The notes: generated from the letters alone by a model not told the origin. 64,000 nt of DNA from Gemella haemolysans (GCF_901873445.1 NZ_CABFLN010000042.1:53776-117775); one strand, 5' to 3'. Counted from the stretch's first letter, positions 43,701 to 54,474 are shown. Program-made: numbers and translations.

Positions 43701-43749
43701 AGCCATATAAGGGAGTTTGTAGTATAGTTAGTGATAGAGAGTGTCTATT

Positions 43750-43983
43750 TTATTTTTCTACGTTTTTAGTTTTTTTAGCTATATAGTTATTTATAATCAA
43801 AGCTAATAATATAGGTAAATTCATAAGAAAAAGTTTAATCACAAATAATATGGTTTTATATTTATGTGTAAAATCTGAACTAACTACTTCATCAAGCAAG
43901 AAAATGATTATAGGACCAAATAAAAAAACATAGAATACTAGAAATATGTAATATCTTTTTTTTATTTTTTTCGTGTTTAACAT
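43750..43983 (-). CDS. Small two-helix membrane protein, function unknown
   Basis: This encodes 77 residues from ATG at 43983 with aggggg 8-9 bases upstream. An in-frame extension to 44079 has no RBS. A basic start (MLNTKKIKKRYY) precedes two hydrophobic helices, IFLVFYVFLFGPIIIFLL and LFVIKLFLMNLPILLALII, and a Lys-rich tail. I do not recognise it. Confidence 0.55.
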   Translation of the reverse strand: MLNTKKIKKRYYIFLVFYVFLFGPIIIFLLDEVVSSDFTHKYKTILFVIKLFLMNLPILLALIINNYIAKKTKNVEK

Positions 43984-44300
43984 AAGATACCCCCTAAAAT
44001 GCAATTGCGTTTTAATTACGAACAGCATATTACTAAATGATACGAAAGAATTATCCTTCGCACCTTTAACATAACACAAAATATTAAAAAATAAAAGACT
44101 GCTAAAATCATTGTTTTTATGGTATAATAAAGGTTAGTGATGTTATTTTTAGAGATAGTTAACATAACATTATTTAAAAGAAGATTTAATAATTGAGCAC
44201 TGATTTCAAAAAAGAAACTTTTTTGAAGTTGGTGTTTTTTAGTTATCATAGTTTAGATTCTGTTTGTTGGTATATTATTACCTCGGATTATCTTTGATAT
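43984..44300. other. Gene-free divergent spacer
   Basis: I see no supported gene. A minus-strand frame at 44016-44249 lacks an RBS and a protein-like pattern. The spacer separates the 77-aa membrane protein gene from the S1-tilS-hpt-ftsH cluster. Confidence 0.4.
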
Positions 44301-44329
44301 TTCAATAGATGAATAGAGTGTGGTATAAT
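44301..44329 (+). promoter_or_regulatory. Promoter of the S1-tilS-hpt cluster
   Basis: TTCAAT (44301-44306), 17 bases and TATAAT (44324-44329) preceded by TGG, an extended -10. Confidence 0.6.
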
Positions 44330-44417
44330 ATTTAAGTGAAACAAATTGGAATGATCTAAGAGGTTTGAACTATTGAGATTATATAGTTTATATCTAAGTT
44401 GATAGTGAGGTGATTAA

Positions 44418-45032
44418 ATGAGTAAAGTTTCAGGAAGGGTGACAAAGGTTGAAAGTAAAGGTCTGTACATAAAACTAGAAAATGGCCAAGATGCATTTTT
44501 ACCTAAGGAAAATATGTTTATAGGAAAAAAGAAAAAGTTAGAGGAAATTTTTTCCGTTGGTTTTGTTATTAAAGCTGAGGAGAAAAGCGCAAAGGATTCT
44601 TTAGTAATCTTAACACAAAAAGAGCTAAAACAAGTTGAAGGTGAGAAGAAAAAAGTAGAGAAAAACTCTAAAGAAAAACAGAACAAAAAGAAAAATAAAC
44701 CGAAGTCACCGATTAAAAAAGAAGTCAAAGAGCAACCAGAGGCTCAGAAAAAGCAAGAAGTACAGGAAGAAAAAGAAGAGCCTAAACAGGAGACAAAAAC
44801 TCTAAAAGATTTGAAAAAACTTCAATTCATAGGTAATATGAAGATTTCTGTAGGAAAAGGTAAGAAGAGTAATATTACCGAGCTGTCTGAGGAGAAAGAA
44901 GAGAAAAAAGAAATTCCACCAGCACCAGAAGGACTACTAGAAAATATAATCTCAGCGACGAAGCAAGCTGAAGATAAGTTTGAAAAAATAAAGAAAGATC
45001 TTCAAGAGAGAGGTTATCTAGATGGACATTAA
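44418..45032 (+). CDS. S1-domain RNA-binding protein (YabR-like)
   Basis: This encodes 204 residues. The N-terminal S1 OB-fold spans about 1-70 (VSGRVTKVESKGLYIKLENGQDAFLPKENM), where S1 proteins bind single-stranded RNA. It is followed by a Lys/Glu-rich, probably disordered stretch to about 140 and a helical end. In Bacillus yabR occupies the same place near tilS-hprT-ftsH. It overlaps tilS by 11 bases, so the two are translationally coupled. The long charged tail is not typical of the short YabR/GSP13 proteins. Confidence 0.85.
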   Translation: MSKVSGRVTKVESKGLYIKLENGQDAFLPKENMFIGKKKKLEEIFSVGFVIKAEEKSAKDSLVILTQKELKQVEGEKKKVEKNSKEKQNKKKNKPKSPIKKEVKEQPEAQKKQEVQEEKEEPKQETKTLKDLKKLQFIGNMKISVGKGKKSNITELSEEKEEKKEIPPAPEGLLENIISATKQAEDKFEKIKKDLQERGYLDGH

Positions 45033-46338
45033 TATTTTATGGCAAAAAACTGATAAAATAGCACTAGGTCTGTCAGGAGGAGTAGACTCTATAGCTTTAT
45101 TTCATCTACTTGTTACAAATTACAAAGAGAGTTATAAAGAATTAGTGGTGTTCCACATAAACCATGGTCTAAGAGAACAGTCTTATGAAGAAGCTGAGTT
45201 TGTAGAGAATTTCGTTAAAAATTATAACGTAAAATTCTACAAAAAAGAGCTAAATATGAATGGCTTAGTAAGAGATAGTCACACATCAGAGGAAATGCTC
45301 GCAAGAAAACTGCGTTATGAAGCATTTGAGGAGATGTCTTCATTAGAAGGTGGAGTGAAGTTAGTAACTGCTCATCACAAAAATGATCAGGTAGAGAATA
45401 TTCTTATGAGATTACTTAGTGGACGTAGTATGGATTATAACTTGATGATAGAAGAGCAGACTACTATCGGAAACTTAGAAGTTTATCGTCCGTTATTAAA
45501 TATATTAAAAATTGATCTTGAGCAGTATGCTGATAAAAATAACTTGAAATACTACGTTGATTCAACAAACTTTGATACTGACTACACTAGAAATAATATA
45601 AGGCACAACATTGTACCATTGTTGAACGATGTAAATGCTGCGAGTTTTGATAATCTGATTAATTTTTCTAGTTATTATCAAAATATTAATACGGAGCTGA
45701 AAAACAAAGTATTAGAAGCTAAAAATGACTATGTAATTTCTGAAGAAGAAGGTAAGGTTGAATTAGACAAAGAAAAGCTATTAAAAAATACTAAAGAAGA
45801 AGTTTATTTTTTACTAAGAGATATATTAGCAAATAATTTTTGTATTTTTGATGTGAAACAAATAGCCCTATTTACAATAATAGATGACTTAAAAAATAGA
45901 AATAACAATAAAAGTTATGATTTAAAAAATAATTTAAAAATAATTAGCGAATATAATAGTATTTATATTCATAAAATCGAAAAAAAATGTTATAATGATA
46001 AGATAGAATTAATAATAGATGAAGTGGATATAAATAAAGTTTATACGTTTCATCAGAGTAATTTTCTAATAACGACAATGAATAACTCATCTGAAGTAGG
46101 ATTTAACAGGGAAGATTTGCCGCTTGTAGTTACTACTAAGAGGGATGGAGATCGAATTCAAAGAGGTAAGGTTAGTAAAAAACTTTCTCGTCTTTTTATC
46201 GATGAAAAAATCCCTAAAGAACTTAGAGATAAACTTCCAGTAATTCGCAATAAAGATGGAGTTTTAGGAGTTTTAGGAATAAATACTAAAGTCAACAAAA
46301 ATAAAAAATATGATTATTATATAAACATGAAAGGATAA
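45022..46338 (+). CDS. tilS: tRNA(Ile)-lysidine synthase
   Basis: This encodes 438 residues. TilS attaches lysine to C34 of the AUA-reading tRNA-Ile, which is essential for correct decoding. The PP-loop ATPase motif SGGVDS is at 18-23, with HHKNDQVENILMRLLSG and the TRNNIRHNIVPLL helix downstream. The C-terminal substrate-recognition domain is visible as GDRIQRGKVSKKLSRLFIDEKIP. The gene overlaps the S1-domain gene and is followed by hpt four bases after its stop. Confidence 0.96.
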   Translation: MDINILWQKTDKIALGLSGGVDSIALFHLLVTNYKESYKELVVFHINHGLREQSYEEAEFVENFVKNYNVKFYKKELNMNGLVRDSHTSEEMLARKLRYEAFEEMSSLEGGVKLVTAHHKNDQVENILMRLLSGRSMDYNLMIEEQTTIGNLEVYRPLLNILKIDLEQYADKNNLKYYVDSTNFDTDYTRNNIRHNIVPLLNDVNAASFDNLINFSSYYQNINTELKNKVLEAKNDYVISEEEGKVELDKEKLLKNTKEEVYFLLRDILANNFCIFDVKQIALFTIIDDLKNRNNNKSYDLKNNLKIISEYNSIYIHKIEKKCYNDKIELIIDEVDINKVYTFHQSNFLITTMNNSSEVGFNREDLPLVVTTKRDGDRIQRGKVSKKLSRLFIDEKIPKELRDKLPVIRNKDGVLGVLGINTKVNKNKKYDYYINMKG

Positions 46339-46342
46339 AACA

Positions 46343-46888
46343 GTGGAAAATTTATTAAAAGATATCGAGAAAGTTCTATTTACACACGAGGAAATCGTAG
46401 TTGCTAGTAAAAGAATCGCTAAACAAATTGAAGAGGATTATAAAGATAAATCTCCTGTTCTAATTTGTACATTAAAAGGTGCATTACCTTTTATGGCAGA
46501 ACTTATGAAGCATATTGATATTCATATAGTTATTGACTTCATGGATGTGTCTAGTTATCACGGAGGAACTGAATCTTCTGGTGTAATTAAAATCAAAAAA
46601 GATTGTGGAATGGATATCGAAGGTCGTCACGTAATTATCGTTGAAGACATCGTAGATACAGGAAGAACTCTTAAAGCTCTTATTGAAAACCTAAAAGGAA
46701 GAAATGTTGCTTCTGTAGCATGTGCTTCACTAGTAGATAAACCTGAAACTCGTGTAGTTGATGTTGAAGCTGACTACATCGGAATAGTTTCACCAAATGA
46801 ATTCCTAGTAGGGTTTGGTTTAGACTATGATGAGAGATATAGAAACTTACCTTATATCGGTGTTCTAAAAGAAGAAATTTACTCATAA
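46343..46888 (+). CDS. hpt: Hypoxanthine(-guanine) phosphoribosyltransferase
   Basis: This encodes 181 residues from GTG at 46343; the RBS aaagga lies in the end of tilS. It salvages hypoxanthine and guanine to IMP and GMP with PRPP. The PRPP loop is VEDIVDTGRTL, CTLKGALPFMAEL is the N-terminal loop, DFMDVSSYHGGTES is the flexible loop and VGFGLDYDERYRNLPYIG is the C-terminal signature. Co-transcribed with tilS. Confidence 0.96.
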   Translation: MENLLKDIEKVLFTHEEIVVASKRIAKQIEEDYKDKSPVLICTLKGALPFMAELMKHIDIHIVIDFMDVSSYHGGTESSGVIKIKKDCGMDIEGRHVIIVEDIVDTGRTLKALIENLKGRNVASVACASLVDKPETRVVDVEADYIGIVSPNEFLVGFGLDYDERYRNLPYIGVLKEEIYS

Positions 46889-46988
46889 TAATATTTTAAT
46901 CAAAAAAGGTCAAAATATTAGTCAAACTTTAGTTACATATGGTAAAATAAATTATGTTTAGAAAAATGATAGGAGGAAGATTGTCTAT

Positions 46989-48995
46989 ATGAATAATAAA
47001 AAAAGGCAAAACCCTATCCTTGGTATGCTTGCGTTAATCGTTATTGCGATTGGATTATTTGCTTATTGGCAACAAGACTTACCTGGGACAACTGAAAAAA
47101 TAGACTATGCTAAACTTGTTCAGACTATTAAAGATGACAAAGTTAAAGAAATAAGTCTACAAAGAAAAGATGAGAACTACAATGTTAAAGGTACTTATAC
47201 AGATGGTAATAAGAACTTCGAGAGTGTAGTAGCGGCATCTGATTCTGAAGTGCAAAAACAAATTAATGAAAAAGCTAAAGATGGAAAGCTAAGTGTAGTA
47301 GAATATAAACCAGCTGAAAAAACTGGTGCAATCTTATCATTTTTAGGTAATATTATTCCATTTATCTTAATGATGGGACTATTAGTTTTCTTTATGTCAC
47401 AAATGCAAGGTGGCGGTGGAGGCAAAGTAATGAGCTTCCAAAAATCTAAAGCTAAAAAAATTGATGGCGGAGAAGCAAAAGTTACATTCAAAGATGTAGC
47501 TGGAGCTGATGAAGAAAAACAAGAACTTGCAGAAATGGTTGAGTTCTTAAAAGATCACCGTAAATTCACTAAGATGGGTGCTAGAATCCCTAAAGGTGTC
47601 CTACTTGAGGGTCCTCCAGGGACTGGTAAAACTTTACTAGCTCGTGCTGTAGCTGGTGAGGCGAAAGTACCATTCTTCTCAATCTCAGGATCTGACTTCG
47701 TTGAGATGTTCGTAGGGGTAGGGGCTAGTCGTGTTCGTGACCTATTCAAAGAAGCTGAAAAGAATGCGCCATGTATCATTTTCATTGATGAGATTGATGC
47801 TGTAGGACGTAAACGTGGAAGCGGAGTAGGTGGAGGAAATGACGAACGTGAACAAACTCTTAACCAACTTCTTGTTGAAATGGATGGATTCGATGGTGAA
47901 AAAGGTATTATCGTAATTGCAGCTACTAACCGTGCTGACGTATTAGATAACGCCCTTAGAAGACCAGGTCGTTTCGACAGACAAATTAAAGTTTCTACAC
48001 CTGATGTAAAAGGTCGTGAAGCAATTCTTAAAGTACATGCTAAAAACAAACCACTTGCTAAAGGTGTTGAACTTCGTTCGTTAGCAGAAAAAACTCCAGG
48101 ATTTTCTGGTGCAGACCTTGCTAACATTCTTAACGAGGCAGCTTTATTAGCAGCTCGTGAAAACAAATCTAGTATTGATAAAGAAGATCTAGATGAAGCT
48201 ATGGACAGAGTAATTGGTGGTCCAGCTAAACGTAGTAGAGTATACACTCCAAAAGAAAAACGTTTAGTAGCTTATCACGAAGCAGGTCACGCAATTGTAG
48301 GTATGGTACTTGATAGTGCTGATAAAGTACAAAAAGTTACTATTATCCCACGTGGTGATGCTGGTGGATATAACTTAATGATTCCGGAAGAAGAAAAATA
48401 CTTCCAAACTCGTACAGATTTAATTGACAAAATCTGTGGATTACTTGGTGGACGTGCTGCAGAGCAAATTTTCTTTAATGAAGTATCTACAGGAGCTCAT
48501 AACGACTTCGAACGTGTAACAGCTATTGCTCGTGCGATGGTTACAGAATACGGTATGAGTGAAGCTGTAGGTCCAATGCAAGCTCCATTCCACGATCCAT
48601 ACGGTGGACGTCAACTTTCAAGTATCGGTAATTACTCAGAAGAAATGCTGAAAGAAATCGATAAAGAAGTTCGTAAAATTATTAACGAATGTTACTCAAA
48701 AGTTCTTCACATTATTGAGACTCACAGAGAACAACTAGAACTTATTGCACAAACTCTTATCGAAGTTGAAACAATCGATAGAAAAGAAATCGTTGCTCTT
48801 TACCAATTTGGAAAAATGCCAAAAGACTTAGATGAAAGAGAAGCTGAACAACTAGATAAAGTAGTTAATAAGAAATATTACGAAGAACAAGCTCGTAAAG
48901 CCAAAGAAGAAGCTGAGAAAAAAGCTCAAGAAGAGGCTGAAGTAGAGAAAGAAAAAACTGACTCAAACGACGATAAATCTTCAGACGAAGAATAA
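46989..48995 (+). CDS. ftsH: ATP-dependent zinc metalloprotease FtsH
   Basis: This encodes 668 residues. It is a membrane-bound AAA+ protease that degrades misassembled membrane and regulatory proteins. Two transmembrane helices (about 10-27 and 113-135) flank the extracellular domain. The AAA module has Walker A GPPGTGKT (about 208-215), Walker [12 protein letters not shown] and the second region of homology [19 protein letters not shown]. The zinc site is YHEAGHA at about 429-435. The acidic, Lys/Glu-rich tail is usual. RBS aggagga lies upstream. It follows hpt after a 100-base gap and may have its own promoter. Confidence 0.98.
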   Translation: MNNKKRQNPILGMLALIVIAIGLFAYWQQDLPGTTEKIDYAKLVQTIKDDKVKEISLQRKDENYNVKGTYTDGNKNFESVVAASDSEVQKQINEKAKDGKLSVVEYKPAEKTGAILSFLGNIIPFILMMGLLVFFMSQMQGGGGGKVMSFQKSKAKKIDGGEAKVTFKDVAGADEEKQELAEMVEFLKDHRKFTKMGARIPKGVLLEGPPGTGKTLLARAVAGEAKVPFFSISGSDFVEMFVGVGASRVRDLFKEAEKNAPCIIFIDEIDAVGRKRGSGVGGGNDEREQTLNQLLVEMDGFDGEKGIIVIAATNRADVLDNALRRPGRFDRQIKVSTPDVKGREAILKVHAKNKPLAKGVELRSLAEKTPGFSGADLANILNEAALLAARENKSSIDKEDLDEAMDRVIGGPAKRSRVYTPKEKRLVAYHEAGHAIVGMVLDSADKVQKVTIIPRGDAGGYNLMIPEEEKYFQTRTDLIDKICGLLGGRAAEQIFFNEVSTGAHNDFERVTAIARAMVTEYGMSEAVGPMQAPFHDPYGGRQLSSIGNYSEEMLKEIDKEVRKIINECYSKVLHIIETHREQLELIAQTLIEVETIDRKEIVALYQFGKMPKDLDEREAEQLDKVVNKKYYEEQARKAKEEAEKKAQEEAEVEKEKTDSNDDKSSDEE

Positions 48996-48999
48996 TAAA

Positions 49000-49040
49000 G
49001 AAACCCTAGATTTGGAACTAACCAAGTCTAGGGTTTTGTT
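49000..49040 (+). terminator. Terminator of ftsH
   Basis: aaaccctagattt pairs with aagtctagggttt and T-rich sequence follows. Confidence 0.8.
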
Positions 49041-49119
49041 ATACTCTTTTGGAGAACTATTATAGTAACGTTCAATGAATGCTCATACTCAAAAACGAGC
49101 GATAAATGAGCGATAAATT

Positions 49120-51345
49120 TTATTTCCTTCTCGTAAAGAAGTGGACTGTTGAGATTACTATTGCAAGTATAATTATATAAATTATTTGATAAAATACTAA
49201 TGGTGCAAAGTGATTTTTCAGAATAAATATATTAACTCCCACACCTATAATTGCAGCAATACTTAACATAGAAAGTAGTGCAACTTTATATTTGTTAAGA
49301 GGTAGGCTGACTTTGGCAACCATGCATAATCCATTTATTAACGCAAGAAGGAAACAGATGAATTTCGCTTGTGAATTGTCTGTGATAGCAAAGTTTGTCA
49401 GTAGTACTGTAACTACTAAAATACCACCACCGATTGCAGCGTTTGTCAGTATATCCTTCATGAAGTTATTGCTTACCTTTTCCTTATTTGCTTCGAAAGT
49501 TAGGAAGAAGGATGGAATACCGATTGTTATCGCTGAAATTATCGTAAATTGAATCGGTATAAATGCAAACTCTAAGGCGAAGATTACACTAAGTATTGAG
49601 AAGACAATCGAGAAGAATGTCTTTGTTAGGAATAGAGAAGCTACCTTTTGAATGTTATTAATAACACGACGTCCTTCCATAAGTATATCGTAGAATACTC
49701 CGAAGTCATCTGTTAAAAATACGATGTTTGATACGCTTTTTGCAGCGCTGGTAGCACCATTCATAGCAAAACTAATATCAGCCTTTTTCAAGGCAAGGAC
49801 ATCGTTAACACCGTCACCACTCATAGCGACAGTCTTACCGGCTTTTTGTAATACGGCTACCATTTTCTGTTTTTGTTCAGGAGTAACACGTCCGAAAATA
49901 TCATTCTCAAGAACAGTTTTTTCAAACTCCTCATCAGTCACTTTAGTCATATCGATAGCCTTAGCATCTTCTTTGAAACCAGCTTTCTTAGCGACACCGT
50001 ACACGGCGATATGATTATCCCCACTGATTATTTTCACTTCAACACCTTGTGATTCGAAGTATTTGAATGTTTCTTTTGTGTTTTCTTTTATTTCATCCGA
50101 TAGAACTACATGTCCTACAAGTTTCATATTAGTAGGAACATTTGTACTGTCTTCAGTATAGGCTAATGATAAAATTCGATAACCTTCTTTTTTTAGATTC
50201 TCGTAATACTCATCCATTTCATCTGAGAAGCCTAAAAATTCATATGCCCCGAAGAAGTATGTTCCACCGTTTTGAAGTTTTATAAATGAATATTTATTTT
50301 TACTAGAAAAGGCTCCTAATTCCTCTATATCCCACTGTTTTTCACATGTTAGATGATTCTTTAAAGCTTTAGATGTCGCATTTTCATCATCGAAGTATGC
50401 AAGATAGCTTGATAATTTTCCTGAAACTTCGTTATTAATTTCTACAACATTCATATTACCTGTAGTGATAGTTCCTGTTTTATCGAAACAAAGAACATCA
50501 ACTCTAGCAAGAGTTTCCACGCAGTATAATTCTTGAACTAGAACTTTCTTTTTAGCGAGTTTCATCGCAGCAACCGCAAGAGATACGCTGACAAGCAGGA
50601 TTAAACCTTCTGGAATCATACCTACTAAAGCTCCAGCACTACGCAAGACTATTTCTACATAACCACGTCCAAGACTAGCGCCACGCATATATAACATAAT
50701 TGCGACGGGTACTAATAGAATAGATATAACTTTTAAAATCTTATCCATATAGTCACGAAGTTTAGATGGGTATTTTTTAAATTCTTTAGTGCTTTTAGCA
50801 AGCTTATTGATATAGCTATCCTCTCCGACAGCAATAGCTCTTACTAAACAACTACCACTAACTACGTTACTACCACTCATTACTTTATTACCAGCAGTTT
50901 TAAAGATATTGTCACTTTCACCAGTTAGCAGTGATTCATCGACCTCGATACTACCCTCAATGATTTCAGCATCAACAGGAATTTGATCACCGAGATTTAA
51001 GTGTAAATATTCTCCAAGGACGATTTCTTCAGAATCTATATTTATTATTTCATTATCACGGTTTACTCGGTATTTATTTCTACCTAGTAAACTCAACTTC
51101 TCAAGGGCATTTTTCGAACGTACTTCTTGAAAAATACCTATTGCAGTATTTATAGTAATTACACCTAAAAACAACATATTTTCAAATCTAAGTGTCGTGG
51201 CTATAAATGCAGCTAATACTAAGTTCATAGCATTGAAAAAAGTAAAAATATTAGAAAAGATAATCTCTTTTGTAGTTTTATAAGGTTTCATATCATTAAT
51301 ATTTTTTTTCGCTTTAGTTATTTCTTCACTAGTTAAATATTTCAT
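49120..51345 (-). CDS. P-type cation ATPase (HAD-IC, CtpE-like)
   Basis: This encodes 741 residues. The P-type ATPase series is complete: the actuator motif LLTGESD, phosphorylation motif CFDKTGTITTGN with Asp at about 287, and hinge SGDGVNDVLALKKADISFAM. About eight to ten transmembrane helices are seen, with a short N-terminus and no heavy-metal CxxC domain. The layout fits the CtpE-like group, which includes a mycobacterial calcium importer; the ion here is not determined. It has a strong RBS (ggaggt). Single gene, convergent with ftsH. Confidence 0.88.
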   Translation of the reverse strand: MKYLTSEEITKAKKNINDMKPYKTTKEIIFSNIFTFFNAMNLVLAAFIATTLRFENMLFLGVITINTAIGIFQEVRSKNALEKLSLLGRNKYRVNRDNEIINIDSEEIVLGEYLHLNLGDQIPVDAEIIEGSIEVDESLLTGESDNIFKTAGNKVMSGSNVVSGSCLVRAIAVGEDSYINKLAKSTKEFKKYPSKLRDYMDKILKVISILLVPVAIMLYMRGASLGRGYVEIVLRSAGALVGMIPEGLILLVSVSLAVAAMKLAKKKVLVQELYCVETLARVDVLCFDKTGTITTGNMNVVEINNEVSGKLSSYLAYFDDENATSKALKNHLTCEKQWDIEELGAFSSKNKYSFIKLQNGGTYFFGAYEFLGFSDEMDEYYENLKKEGYRILSLAYTEDSTNVPTNMKLVGHVVLSDEIKENTKETFKYFESQGVEVKIISGDNHIAVYGVAKKAGFKEDAKAIDMTKVTDEEFEKTVLENDIFGRVTPEQKQKMVAVLQKAGKTVAMSGDGVNDVLALKKADISFAMNGATSAAKSVSNIVFLTDDFGVFYDILMEGRRVINNIQKVASLFLTKTFFSIVFSILSVIFALEFAFIPIQFTIISAITIGIPSFFLTFEANKEKVSNNFMKDILTNAAIGGGILVVTVLLTNFAITDNSQAKFICFLLALINGLCMVAKVSLPLNKYKVALLSMLSIAAIIGVGVNIFILKNHFAPLVFYQIIYIIILAIVISTVHFFTRRK

Positions 51346-51513
51346 TCTACCTCCGCCATAACTATATTTTTTAATTAGTTTCTATTTTATCACACTTTAG
51401 TACAGTTTGGAAAATTAAAGGATGAGGGGAAAGATTTTAAATCTTTTAATTGCTACTTTATTTATAAAGTAGTATTATATTATTGATAAATTAATAGAAT
51501 ATGTGAGATTGTT

Positions 51514-52269
51514 ATGGAAAAACTAGATTTTTTAATAAAAATACTAAATTCAGAAATAGAAATACCAGAAACGGAAAAAGAAAAGAAAGATTTATTTAGA
51601 ACACTGATGAATACATGGAAAGTGTCGGAGCTACCGAGTGAATTTTATGAAGTTCAAGACGAGTACTTGCAAGGAGTTCTAAAAGTTAAAGGAATAACAA
51701 AGCTAGAAGAATTAACTGAGATTGAAGAAAATATTTACTTATGGCAAGGTGATATTACTACATTGGAAGTAGATGCTATAGTTAATGCAGCGAACAAAGC
51801 TTTACTAGGGTGTTTAATTCCGCTACATAGATGTATCGACAATGCTATACACTCGCAAGCAGGACTGCAACTTAGAAAAGAATGTGATGAAATAATGAAA
51901 GAGCAAGGTAGTTTTGAAAAAACGGGACAAGCTAAAATAACAGCGGGGTATAACTTGCCAGCTAAACATGTTATTCATACGGTTGGTCCAATAATATATC
52001 GTGTCGTTGAAGATGATGATAAGGAACTTCTAGCATCATGTTATAGAAATTCTCTAAAACTAGCTTTAGAGAATAATCTTAAAAGTATTGCTTTTTGTTG
52101 TATAAGTACGGGAGAATTTAGATTTCCGAATGATCTTGCAGCTGAAATAGCAGTTGCTGAGGTTAAGAAATTTTTAAGTGAAAATCCTAATGTTAATTTA
52201 AAAGTAGTATTTAATGTGTTTAAAGATTTAGATAAAAAGTTGTATGAAGATATTTTTTCTAGAAAATAG
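51514..52269 (+). CDS. Macrodomain protein-ADP-ribose hydrolase
   Basis: This encodes 251 residues. A helical N-terminal part (to about 75) precedes a macrodomain: LWQGDITTLEVDAIVNAANKALLGC, then the family-specific PLHRCIDNAIHSQAGLQLRKEC, KITAGYNLPAKHVIHTVGP and FCCISTGEFRFPNDLAAEIA. The Cys/His content of the GC-xxPLHRCIDNAIH segment resembles the zinc-dependent macrodomains of Firmicutes that remove ADP-ribose from proteins. In pathogens these can pair with a sirtuin and lipoate ligase; no such partners are next to it here. Single gene, convergent with glpK. Confidence 0.88.
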   Translation: MEKLDFLIKILNSEIEIPETEKEKKDLFRTLMNTWKVSELPSEFYEVQDEYLQGVLKVKGITKLEELTEIEENIYLWQGDITTLEVDAIVNAANKALLGCLIPLHRCIDNAIHSQAGLQLRKECDEIMKEQGSFEKTGQAKITAGYNLPAKHVIHTVGPIIYRVVEDDDKELLASCYRNSLKLALENNLKSIAFCCISTGEFRFPNDLAAEIAVAEVKKFLSENPNVNLKVVFNVFKDLDKKLYEDIFSRK

Positions 52270-52283
52270 TTTGTTATTAATTT

Positions 52284-52342
52284 AAAAGGAGTGAATCGAG
52301 AATAGTGATTTAAAAATCTTATTTTCGACTTACTCCTTTTTT
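52284..52342. terminator. Bidirectional terminator between the macrodomain gene and glpK
   Basis: aaaggagtgaatcgaga pairs with tcgacttactccttt and T6 follows on the plus strand. It belongs to the recurring hairpin family. Confidence 0.75.
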
Positions 52343-52345
52343 ATT

Positions 52346-53842
52346 CTATTCCTCCGCAAAAATCTGTGTTGCTTTTACCGCACGTTTCCAACCTTTATAT
52401 AGTTTTTCACGTTCTTCTTTTTCCATAGTAGGAACGAATAATTTTCCTGCTGTATTTAGATTTTTTAGTTCATCTAAGTTTTTCCAGTAACCAGTAGCAA
52501 GACCTGCTAAAAATGCAGCACCTAATGCTGTCGTCTCTAGATTTTCAGCACGGGCTACTTTAACGCCTAGTATATTAGCTTGGAATTCTAGAAGATAATC
52601 ATTGTTAGCAGCTCCTCCATCAACTTTAAGAAGGGGTATTTCTACATTCGCATCAATTTTCATTGTATCGATAATATCGCGTACTTGATAAGCAATAGAT
52701 TGTAATGTAGCTTTTACTAAATCTTCTTTTGAAGTAGCACGCGTTAGACCAAAGATAGTCCCACGAGCATTTGGATTCCAATAAGGAGCGCCTAATCCTG
52801 TGAAAGCTGGCACTAGGTATACTTCGTTGTTATTTTTAGAATTATAAGCCAATGATTCTGTTTCAGATGATTTTTTAATTAAACGTAAACCATCTCGTAG
52901 CCATTGAATGGCACTTCCTGCAATAAAAATAGATCCTTCTAAAGCGTAATAAACTTTTCCATTTATTCCAAAACCAATAGTTGTTAGTAGGTTGTTTTTA
53001 GAAAGTTCCATATTTTCTCCAGTATTCATGATGATAAATGATCCTGTACCGTATGTATTTTTTATCATTCCTTTATCAAAGGCAAGTTGTCCGAAAAGAG
53101 CAGCTTGTTGGTCTCCGGCAAGCCCACTTATTGTAACTTCACCACCGTAGAAATGATAGTCTATAGTTTTTCCGTATACTTCTGAGTTAGATTTTACTTC
53201 AGGTAGTAGAGATTCGGGTATATTTAGAATTTCTAAAATTTCTTTATCCCAAGTTAAATCTTTGATATTAAATAGCATCGTTCTAGCAGCGTTTGTATAG
53301 TCGGTAACGTGAGTTTTTCCACCTGTAAGCTTCCAGACTAACCATGTATCGATAGTTCCAAACAGTAATTCTCCATTTTCAGCTCGTTGTTGAGCGTCAG
53401 GAACATTATCTAAAATCCAACGTATCTTAGTAGCTGAGAAATATGCATCAACTACTAAACCAGTTTTTTGATGTATCATGTCTTTATAACCATCACTAAC
53501 AAGCTTATTTGCTATATCAGCACTTTGTCTACTTTGCCAGACTATTGCATTATAAATAGGTAACCCAGTATTTTTATCCCAAATTACAGTTGTTTCACGT
53601 TGATTTGTAATACCGATACTGTCTATTTGATTCGGTTTTATACCACTTTCGATAAATGCTTCTGCGATTACTGATTGAACAGAGTTCCAAATTGCGTTAG
53701 CATCATGTTCAACCCACCCAGATTGAGGAAAAATTTGCGGAAACTCTTTTTGACTACTCGCTATTATCTCTGCTTTTTTATTAAAAATTATCGCTCTAGA
53801 ACTAGTAGTACCTTGATCTATTGCCATTATGTATTTTTTCAT
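52346..53842 (-). CDS. glpK: Glycerol kinase
   Basis: This encodes 498 residues, full length. It phosphorylates glycerol to glycerol 3-phosphate. FGGY-family markers are [10 protein letters not shown] (8-17), [24 protein letters not shown], the active-site Asp in [29 protein letters not shown] and the second signature [18 protein letters not shown]. glpF and glpO are not adjacent, so it is a lone gene in this window. RBS gaggtggag precedes ATG at 53842. Confidence 0.97.
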   Translation of the reverse strand: MKKYIMAIDQGTTSSRAIIFNKKAEIIASSQKEFPQIFPQSGWVEHDANAIWNSVQSVIAEAFIESGIKPNQIDSIGITNQRETTVIWDKNTGLPIYNAIVWQSRQSADIANKLVSDGYKDMIHQKTGLVVDAYFSATKIRWILDNVPDAQQRAENGELLFGTIDTWLVWKLTGGKTHVTDYTNAARTMLFNIKDLTWDKEILEILNIPESLLPEVKSNSEVYGKTIDYHFYGGEVTISGLAGDQQAALFGQLAFDKGMIKNTYGTGSFIIMNTGENMELSKNNLLTTIGFGINGKVYYALEGSIFIAGSAIQWLRDGLRLIKKSSETESLAYNSKNNNEVYLVPAFTGLGAPYWNPNARGTIFGLTRATSKEDLVKATLQSIAYQVRDIIDTMKIDANVEIPLLKVDGGAANNDYLLEFQANILGVKVARAENLETTALGAAFLAGLATGYWKNLDELKNLNTAGKLFVPTMEKEEREKLYKGWKRAVKATQIFAEE

Positions 53843-54058
53843 ACTCCACCTCGAAATAGTTATGTCACTAATATTATATCATTTTCTAATAATGTTTAAA
53901 AGCTGAAGACAATGTATAATTGTATATTGAAAGTGGGAGGTTAGGGTAAAGAGAATAGATTATTACATAGCGTATTATTAGCGTTTTTCGTATTTTTTTT
54001 ATAAAATAGAGAATGATAGTTTTTTAAATAATTTATTATAAAATAAAGGAGAACTACA

Positions 54059-54472
54059 ATGAATAGTTTACACAAATCTTTAACAGCATTATTAGAGAAA
54101 TTAGAGGAAAATGGGGTTTTAAAAAAAGAAAAAATTGATACAGTAGCTCTTAAAGCTGAGGAACTTGCAAAACATATTCGTGATCGTTTTGCTAAAGAAC
54201 ATGCAGATTTAGAAATTCGTAGACTTTTAGAAAAAGTTCATTACGCTAATACTTATGAGGATAAAGTACTTAAAGAAACAGCATTTTTAGTTGATGAAAT
54301 TAGTGAATACATGTTCAAACTTGAAGTTGCTAATCGTGATTTTGTAGTTGGGTACTTCAATACATTAATTATTAATCCTGCAATAGAGGCAACAGAATAC
54401 AATTTCGTATTAATGGAAGTAGAAAGTTTAATCGAAAACAGCTTCTTAGATTTACCTGAAGAAGAGGAATAA
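54059..54472 (+). CDS. Acidic helical protein upstream of yaaA, function unknown
   Basis: This encodes 137 residues behind aaaggagaa. The sequence is almost wholly alpha-helical in pattern and acidic, ending DLPEEEE. It has no signal or membrane segment. I do not recognise the family. It lies two bases before yaaA, with which it is surely co-transcribed. Confidence 0.65.
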   Translation: MNSLHKSLTALLEKLEENGVLKKEKIDTVALKAEELAKHIRDRFAKEHADLEIRRLLEKVHYANTYEDKVLKETAFLVDEISEYMFKLEVANRDFVVGYFNTLIINPAIEATEYNFVLMEVESLIENSFLDLPEEEE

Positions 54473-54474
54473 TA

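Noticed and set aside
44016..44249. Minus-strand frame of 77 codons
   Set aside because: It has no RBS, random-looking composition and no family pattern. I treat it as spacer.
47555..48247. Long minus-strand frame of 230 codons
   Set aside because: It is fully antisense to the AAA domain of ftsH, has no RBS and no protein-like pattern. It is a shadow of the real gene.
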